DNA from: Auritidibacter sp. Marseille-P8566
GTDB taxonomy: Bacteria; Actinomycetota; Actinomycetes; Actinomycetales; Microbacteriaceae
Assembly (NCBI GenBank): GCA_945895375.1
Contig: CAMDEE010000001.1
Location: 1-64,000 of the forward strand
DNA length: 64,000 nt
Direction: 5' to 3'
The translations under genes were made by a program, and so were the position numbers. This document shows, piece by piece, positions 59,119-64,000 of this stretch (its first letter is position 1; the number at the start of each line of letters is the position of its first letter). The notes beneath the pieces are model-generated. The model was not told the DNA's origin. It did not search any database and saw only the letters and a program-made list of their open reading frames with translations.

Positions 59119-59669
59119 TTCGCGATTAGAGCCATTACTTCGGTTCTAGCTGCTGCTTCACCGTATTCACCACGGGTAGCCATAGTCACAGTGTTAGCTT
59201 CAGGTTGTCTTGCTCCACGAGATGCAACACAGTGATGTCTTGCCTCAATCACAACAACAACTCCCCTAGTTCCAAGACCCTGTTCTAATGCATCAGCAAT
59301 TTGAGCAGTTAGGTTCTCTTGTAACTGAGGTCTAGCAGAAAGAATCTCAACGAGCTTAGGTAATCTTCCTAAACCAATTACTCGATCATTAGGTAGATAA
59401 GCGATGTGGGCAACCCCTGTGAAAGGAAGTAGGTGATGTTCACAAATACTTACTAACTCAATGTCTTTGAGAATGACAACATCGTTGTGCTCAGCAGGAA
59501 AGGTTTCACTCAATGCATCCAAAGGATTTACTCCGACACCTGCGAAGAAACCTTTATAAGCATCAGCAAACTTCTGTGGAGTTGCCTTCAGTTCTTCACG
59601 GTTCGGGTCTTCACCGATAGCCGAAATCAACTCAACAACAGCTGCTTTGATTCTCTCGGCGTCAACCAT
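59115..59669 (-). CDS. folE: GTP cyclohydrolase I
   Basis: DIELVSICEHHLLPFTGVAHIAYLPN, VVVIEARHHCVASRGARQPEANTVT. Confidence 0.97.
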   Translation of the reverse strand: MVDAERIKAAVVELISAIGEDPNREELKATPQKFADAYKGFFAGVGVNPLDALSETFPAEHNDVVILKDIELVSICEHHLLPFTGVAHIAYLPNDRVIGLGRLPKLVEILSARPQLQENLTAQIADALEQGLGTRGVVVVIEARHHCVASRGARQPEANTVTMATRGEYGEAAARTEVMALIAK

Positions 59670-59672
59670 TGA

Positions 59673-61661
59673 CTAAGCCTTTTTAGCTCTTGCTGGCTTC
59701 TTAGTAGCAGGCTTCTTCGCTTCAGCCTTTGAGGCCTCTGCCTTCTTAGAAGCAGTTGAGCCCTTAGTTGGAATAGCAATAGGGCCCTGCTTAGGCTTTG
59801 GTCTGGTCTTCTTTGATAGCCACTGTGGACGCTTAGGAAGCTTCTTCACTGACTTGAAGATAACTGCAATCTCTTCAGCGTTCAAAGTCTCTTTTTCCAT
59901 TAGCTCTTTTGCCATGGTGTCTAAGACCTTGCGGTTTAGGTTGATGGCTTTGTAAGCCTCATCGTGAGCTGCATCAAGGATTGCTCTAATTTCCTTATCG
60001 ATGTTCTCTGCTGTGACATCGCTGTATTCCTTAGTGCTAGCCATGTCTCTACCGATAAAGACTTCACCAGCAGTGCCATATGCAACAGAGCCAACCAGGC
60101 TAGACATTCCATATTGCATAACCATTGCCTTAGCAATAGATGTTGCCTTCTCGAAGTCATTAGAAGCACCAGTAGTTGGATCACCGAAGACTACTTCTTC
60201 AGCAACACGTCCACCCATTGCATAAGCAATCTGGTCTAGTAGTTGATTACGAGTTACTGAGTAACGATCTTCAAGTGGAAGAACCATGGTGTAACCAAGT
60301 GCTCTCCCTCTAGGCAAGATTGTTACCTTAGAAACTGGATCGCTGTTGTTCATTGAAGCAGCAACAAGTGCGTGACCTGCCTCGTGATAAGCAGTGTTCA
60401 ATCTTTCGGTGTCCTGCATCAGACGGGTCTTCTTTGCAGGTCCTCCGATAACACGATCTATTGATTCATCAAGTGTTGAGTTAGTAATCTGCTTCTCACC
60501 CAAACGAGCGGTTAGCAAAGCAGCTTCGTTCAAAACGTTTGCTAGGTCTGCACCAGTGAAACCAGGAGTTCTTCTAGCAACAGTTGCTAGATCAACATCT
60601 GCTGCAACCGGCTTACCCTTAGCGTGAACTTTTAGAATCTGTTCGCGACCAATTAGATCTGGAGCAGAAACTCCAACTTGTCTATCGAATCGACCAGGAC
60701 GCAATAACGCAGGGTCTAGAACATCTGGACGGTTAGTAGCTGCAATCAAAATAACGTTGGTCTTTGAATCAAAACCATCCATCTCAACTAGCAACTGGTT
60801 AAGTGTCTGCTCGCGCTCATCATTACCGCCACCAACACCAGCTCCACGCTGACGACCAACTGCATCAATTTCATCGACGAAGATAATCGCTGGAGATGCT
60901 TGCTTAGCTTGCTCAAATAGATCACGAACACGAGAAGCACCAACACCAACAAACATTTCAACAAAGTCAGAACCTGAAATTGTGAAGAAAGGAACTCCAG
61001 CTTCACCGGCTACTGCTTTAGCAAGCAGAGTCTTACCTGTTCCTGGAGGACCGTATAGCAATACACCTCTAGGAATCTTTGCTCCAACTGCTTGGAACTT
61101 CTGAGGTTCCTTTAGGAAGTCTTTAACTTCAAGAAGTTCTTCAATAGCTTCATCAACACCAGCAACATCAGCGAAGGTAACCTTCGGCATGTCCTTGTTG
61201 TATAGCTTGGCTCTCGACTTACCGAACTGCATAACCTTGCTGTTGCCACCTTGAGCACCGGCCATTAGGAACCAGAACAAACCAAAGATAAGTAGGAAAG
61301 GCAGAATGGTGAACAGCAGTTGTAAATACCAAGGGGTGCTGGTTACCTGATCGTTGAAACCATCGCTAAGCGCTGCTTCAGAAATTGTTGTGGCAACCTG
61401 TGTGCCACGAGGGGTCACATAGAAGAACTGGATCTTGTCGCCATACTTCACATCAGCGGTGTTCAGGACAACATCAACGCGCTGCTCATTCTCAATAACG
61501 AGTACAGACTTGGCAGTTCCACTTTCAATGAACTCAAGTCCCACAGAAGTGTCCACTCTTTGGAAGCCAGTTGTGTTAAATGAGTTCAAGCCAATGGTTA
61601 GCACTGCTAGAGCAACAAAAATCCAGAAAAATGGACCTCTAAAAAGTTTGCGTGATTTCAT
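59673..61661 (-). CDS. ftsH: ATP-dependent zinc metalloprotease FtsH
   Basis: [50 protein letters not shown]-rich C-terminal tail. Confidence 0.97.
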   Translation of the reverse strand: MKSRKLFRGPFFWIFVALAVLTIGLNSFNTTGFQRVDTSVGLEFIESGTAKSVLVIENEQRVDVVLNTADVKYGDKIQFFYVTPRGTQVATTISEAALSDGFNDQVTSTPWYLQLLFTILPFLLIFGLFWFLMAGAQGGNSKVMQFGKSRAKLYNKDMPKVTFADVAGVDEAIEELLEVKDFLKEPQKFQAVGAKIPRGVLLYGPPGTGKTLLAKAVAGEAGVPFFTISGSDFVEMFVGVGASRVRDLFEQAKQASPAIIFVDEIDAVGRQRGAGVGGGNDEREQTLNQLLVEMDGFDSKTNVILIAATNRPDVLDPALLRPGRFDRQVGVSAPDLIGREQILKVHAKGKPVAADVDLATVARRTPGFTGADLANVLNEAALLTARLGEKQITNSTLDESIDRVIGGPAKKTRLMQDTERLNTAYHEAGHALVAASMNNSDPVSKVTILPRGRALGYTMVLPLEDRYSVTRNQLLDQIAYAMGGRVAEEVVFGDPTTGASNDFEKATSIAKAMVMQYGMSSLVGSVAYGTAGEVFIGRDMASTKEYSDVTAENIDKEIRAILDAAHDEAYKAINLNRKVLDTMAKELMEKETLNAEEIAVIFKSVKKLPKRPQWLSKKTRPKPKQGPIAIPTKGSTASKKAEASKAEAKKPATKKPARAKKA

Positions 61662-61800
61662 ATAAGAGGCTAAGCCCCTACCTTCCTAATACAACAAGAC
61701 CAAGTACTAGGCTACAAGCCCTTAGGGTCACTTGAACCCCCCAATTTGCCTTGTTCGCAGAGAGATTAACGGACGGCTTTCTTTTGCCAGAATCAAAATA

Positions 61801-62472
61801 CTAGTTGAAGGCCTTAACTATGCCCTCACGTTCAAACAGGCTGTCATCTCCATGAAACTGCATTTGTCTAGAGAACCTATCGGTGGCTGGATCTAACGTG
61901 AATCTGCCGTATGACGCCCCAGCTACTGTGTAAGTCGCATTAGAGGAAACGCTCTCGCCAGCGACTCTAAGAAACAAGATAACGTGGTCGCCCTTGACCG
62001 GAGGCCTGGACCCGCCTAATGTTTCGTATTCAATTACACCCCTTTCGCCGAATTCTCCAGATGGTCGGCCGAGGATGCCCAACGTTGTTGTTGGAAGGTA
62101 ACCTCCGCTTGTGCTGACGGTTATGACTTCCGGTACATCAAATGTGCTCTTTGTTACTCTCAGTGTCATTACACTCTGAGCCAAGCGGCCTAATACTGCC
62201 GAGTTTTCATCGGTGGCCAAATCAATTTGGGTATAGTCAACAGCGGTCAACTGTCCTTCGACAGCTCCAAGAACGTCCGGATTTAGTTGCGGATCTAGAT
62301 ATTTATGAGGATTTGTTTCGATTCCAGCCAAAGTTGCCAGAGTCGGAATTGAACTTGCGACAATATTTCCAGGCTTTTGCAGTTCAACTTGAGCTTCCGG
62401 AGTCCCAGCGCAAGCGGATAACAATGTCAAGGTTAGACCAACTATTGCTAATTTTGGAAGTCGTTTAGTCAT
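61801..62472 (-). CDS. Hypothetical lipoprotein
   Basis: MTKRLPKLAIVGLTLTLLSACAG lipobox. Start revised from 62511. Confidence 0.78.
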   Translation of the reverse strand: MTKRLPKLAIVGLTLTLLSACAGTPEAQVELQKPGNIVASSIPTLATLAGIETNPHKYLDPQLNPDVLGAVEGQLTAVDYTQIDLATDENSAVLGRLAQSVMTLRVTKSTFDVPEVITVSTSGGYLPTTTLGILGRPSGEFGERGVIEYETLGGSRPPVKGDHVILFLRVAGESVSSNATYTVAGASYGRFTLDPATDRFSRQMQFHGDDSLFEREGIVKAFN

Positions 62473-62494
62473 TGTATTTTTCTCTTTGAAGGTG

Positions 62495-63082
62495 TCATTT
62501 GTAAATTTCATTTATTCCATCTATGTCGTCCTGCTTGGGCCCAAAGAAATTCACTCGAAAGACGTCTTCTCGCATGATTGACTGGGTTTGGTCCGAGTGA
62601 AATAGTCCGAACAGGTGCCCGAATTCATGGGTAACGATGCCTAGCCCATTGACACAAGGAGCCCCATTCACTCTGACCTCGTCCGCTAATAAGATTTTTC
62701 CCCTACTCCAGTTCTGTGCCCAGAAATTTACTGCGACTAAATTCGAATCAGTGGGAATGGCTAGGCCACAAATGCTTTGTTCAATTATTGTTGAACTTTC
62801 ATATATGAGGATTTGCGCCTGTGATTTAGTTAGTGTTTTATTCAGAGAAATTTTTGGCGTTGCATTCCCCCAAAGCCATTTTGCAGAATAGATCTTCGAC
62901 TCGAGAGTTGAATTTACAGAGCCGTCTAGCCAGTACTTTCGGTTCTGAAGGCCGCCAATTAGTTGGTTTCCATTCAGGGTGATAAAGCCACTTAGGCCCA
63001 ACACCAGCAGAGGTGTGGTTATCGCAACAACTAAGGCACGAAAAGTAGATTTGCTCTTGATGTGAATTGACTGATTTTTCAC
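62495..63082 (-). CDS. Exported matrixin-like (metzincin) metalloprotease
   Basis: Signal/anchor N-terminus and THEFGHLFGLFHSDQTQSIMRED: HExxHxxGxxH zinc motif followed by a Met-turn-like SIMRE. Confidence 0.83.
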   Translation of the reverse strand: MKNQSIHIKSKSTFRALVVAITTPLLVLGLSGFITLNGNQLIGGLQNRKYWLDGSVNSTLESKIYSAKWLWGNATPKISLNKTLTKSQAQILIYESSTIIEQSICGLAIPTDSNLVAVNFWAQNWSRGKILLADEVRVNGAPCVNGLGIVTHEFGHLFGLFHSDQTQSIMREDVFRVNFFGPKQDDIDGINEIYK

Positions 63083-63154
63083 TGTCCCCCTTTTGCAACA
63101 ATTTCAATACTGTCGAAATAATAGCATGGCAATCTTTGTTGAGTGGACGAATAT

Positions 63155-63706
63155 TTAGCTGTAAACAGCTGGGGCTAGAACCCCTACATCCTTCAATGTT
63201 CGGTAGTGCTCTGCATAGTCAAGGCCGTAACCGACAACAAACTCATTAGGTATATCAAAGCCCACCCAGGCAACTTCAACCTCAACCATTGCGGCATCTG
63301 GCTTACGAAGTAAGGTAACAACTTCAACAGAAGCTGCTCCACGAGCCTTTAGGTTGCTCATTAGCCATGACAGGGTTAGGCCTGAGTCGATGATGTCTTC
63401 AACAATTAGGACATTCTTGCCTAGTACATCTGCATCTAGATCTTTGAGGATTCTTACAACTCCTGAAGACTTGGTTCCTGAACCATAGGAAGAAACTGCC
63501 ATCCAGTCCATGGTCACTGGTAATTGAATGGCTCTTGAGATGTCTGCCATGAACATGACTGCACCTTTTAGAACTCCAACAAGCAGCAGATCTTTACCCT
63601 CATACTTGTTTTCAATCTCACGAGCTAACTCTTCAATACGGTTAGCGATTTGTTCTTCGGTTACTAAGACCTTAGTGATGTCCTTCTGGACCTTATCGAG
63701 GTTCAC
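63155..63706 (-). CDS. hpt: Hypoxanthine phosphoribosyltransferase
   Basis: [53 protein letters not shown]. Confidence 0.96.
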   Translation of the reverse strand: MNLDKVQKDITKVLVTEEQIANRIEELAREIENKYEGKDLLLVGVLKGAVMFMADISRAIQLPVTMDWMAVSSYGSGTKSSGVVRILKDLDADVLGKNVLIVEDIIDSGLTLSWLMSNLKARGAASVEVVTLLRKPDAAMVEVEVAWVGFDIPNEFVVGYGLDYAEHYRTLKDVGVLAPAVYS

Positions 63707-64000
63707 CTAGCATGCTCCTGGCTTCATAGTTTTAGTGCTTTTGAGAATAATCTCTTTGCCCTTTCGCTCTACTCTAACGGAGGGAAGGGTCAAAGGTTTT
63801 TGACCATGCCAATTAGTTACCAGCTCCATAACGGAGTCAATCTGAACCTTGGCCGGTTCTGTACCCAATAGGGAAAGAGATTTGTGAATCACCCTTGTTG
63901 CTAGCGCTTTAGGTAGCTTTTCCAAACCTTCGGTATCAATAACGACTGAGTTGTTCGTAGTCTTCGCAACCGAGCTGAAGGCTTCAGCTGCTTGAGCCTC
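63707..64000 (-). CDS. tilS: tRNA(Ile)-lysidine synthetase, 3' end of gene (truncated by window edge)
   Basis: Open frame runs to the window end: ...EAQAAEAFSSVAKTTNNSVVIDTEGLEKLPKALATRVIHKSL...; partner position immediately upstream of hpt and ftsH. Confidence 0.75.
   Translation of the reverse strand, partial: EAQAAEAFSSVAKTTNNSVVIDTEGLEKLPKALATRVIHKSLSLLGTEPAKVQIDSVMELVTNWHGQKPLTLPSVRVERKGKEIILKSTKTMKPGAC

Noticed and set aside
1-64000. CRISPR arrays, IS elements, prophage or rRNA genes
   Set aside because: No spaced direct-repeat arrays, transposase motifs, phage structural genes or rRNA sequence were recognised on reading both strands.

Overview
This window is a chromosomal segment of a low-GC actinobacterium. 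A Microbacteriaceae 'Luna-type' lineage is my inference from gene content and order, not a database result. Most of it is compact housekeeping DNA: a menaquinone gene set (menF, D, A, E, B, C, G plus a polyprenyl synthase), a system-II cytochrome c maturation operon (resA/ccdA/resB/ccsA), aspS, clpC, lysS, panC, folK/B/P/E, ftsH, hpt and the 3' end of tilS. There is also a complete branched-chain amino acid ABC transporter locus, one tRNA-Tyr and several clear hairpin terminators. The accessory content of most interest is: (1) a 6.2-kb Sec-secreted RHS/YD-repeat protein with a hydrophobic, glycine-rich C-terminal tip, overlapping by 4 bp a small multi-TM ORF that could be its immunity protein; (2) an aquaporin / LMW-PTP-type ArsC / ArsR-fold cluster in which the ArsR-like protein has no cysteine and carries a histone-like Lys/Ala/Pro tail; (3) a LivH permease with an extracytoplasmic carboxypeptidase-regulatory-like domain; (4) a stand-alone TipAS-like domain beside a VapBC module; (5) a secreted metzincin and lipoprotein inserted between ftsH and hpt; and (6) a 16-bp TTGCA-N4-TTTACAG motif found at three intergenic or gene-boundary sites. 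A 32-aa COX24/AURKAIP1-like ORF is missing from the supplied ORF track.
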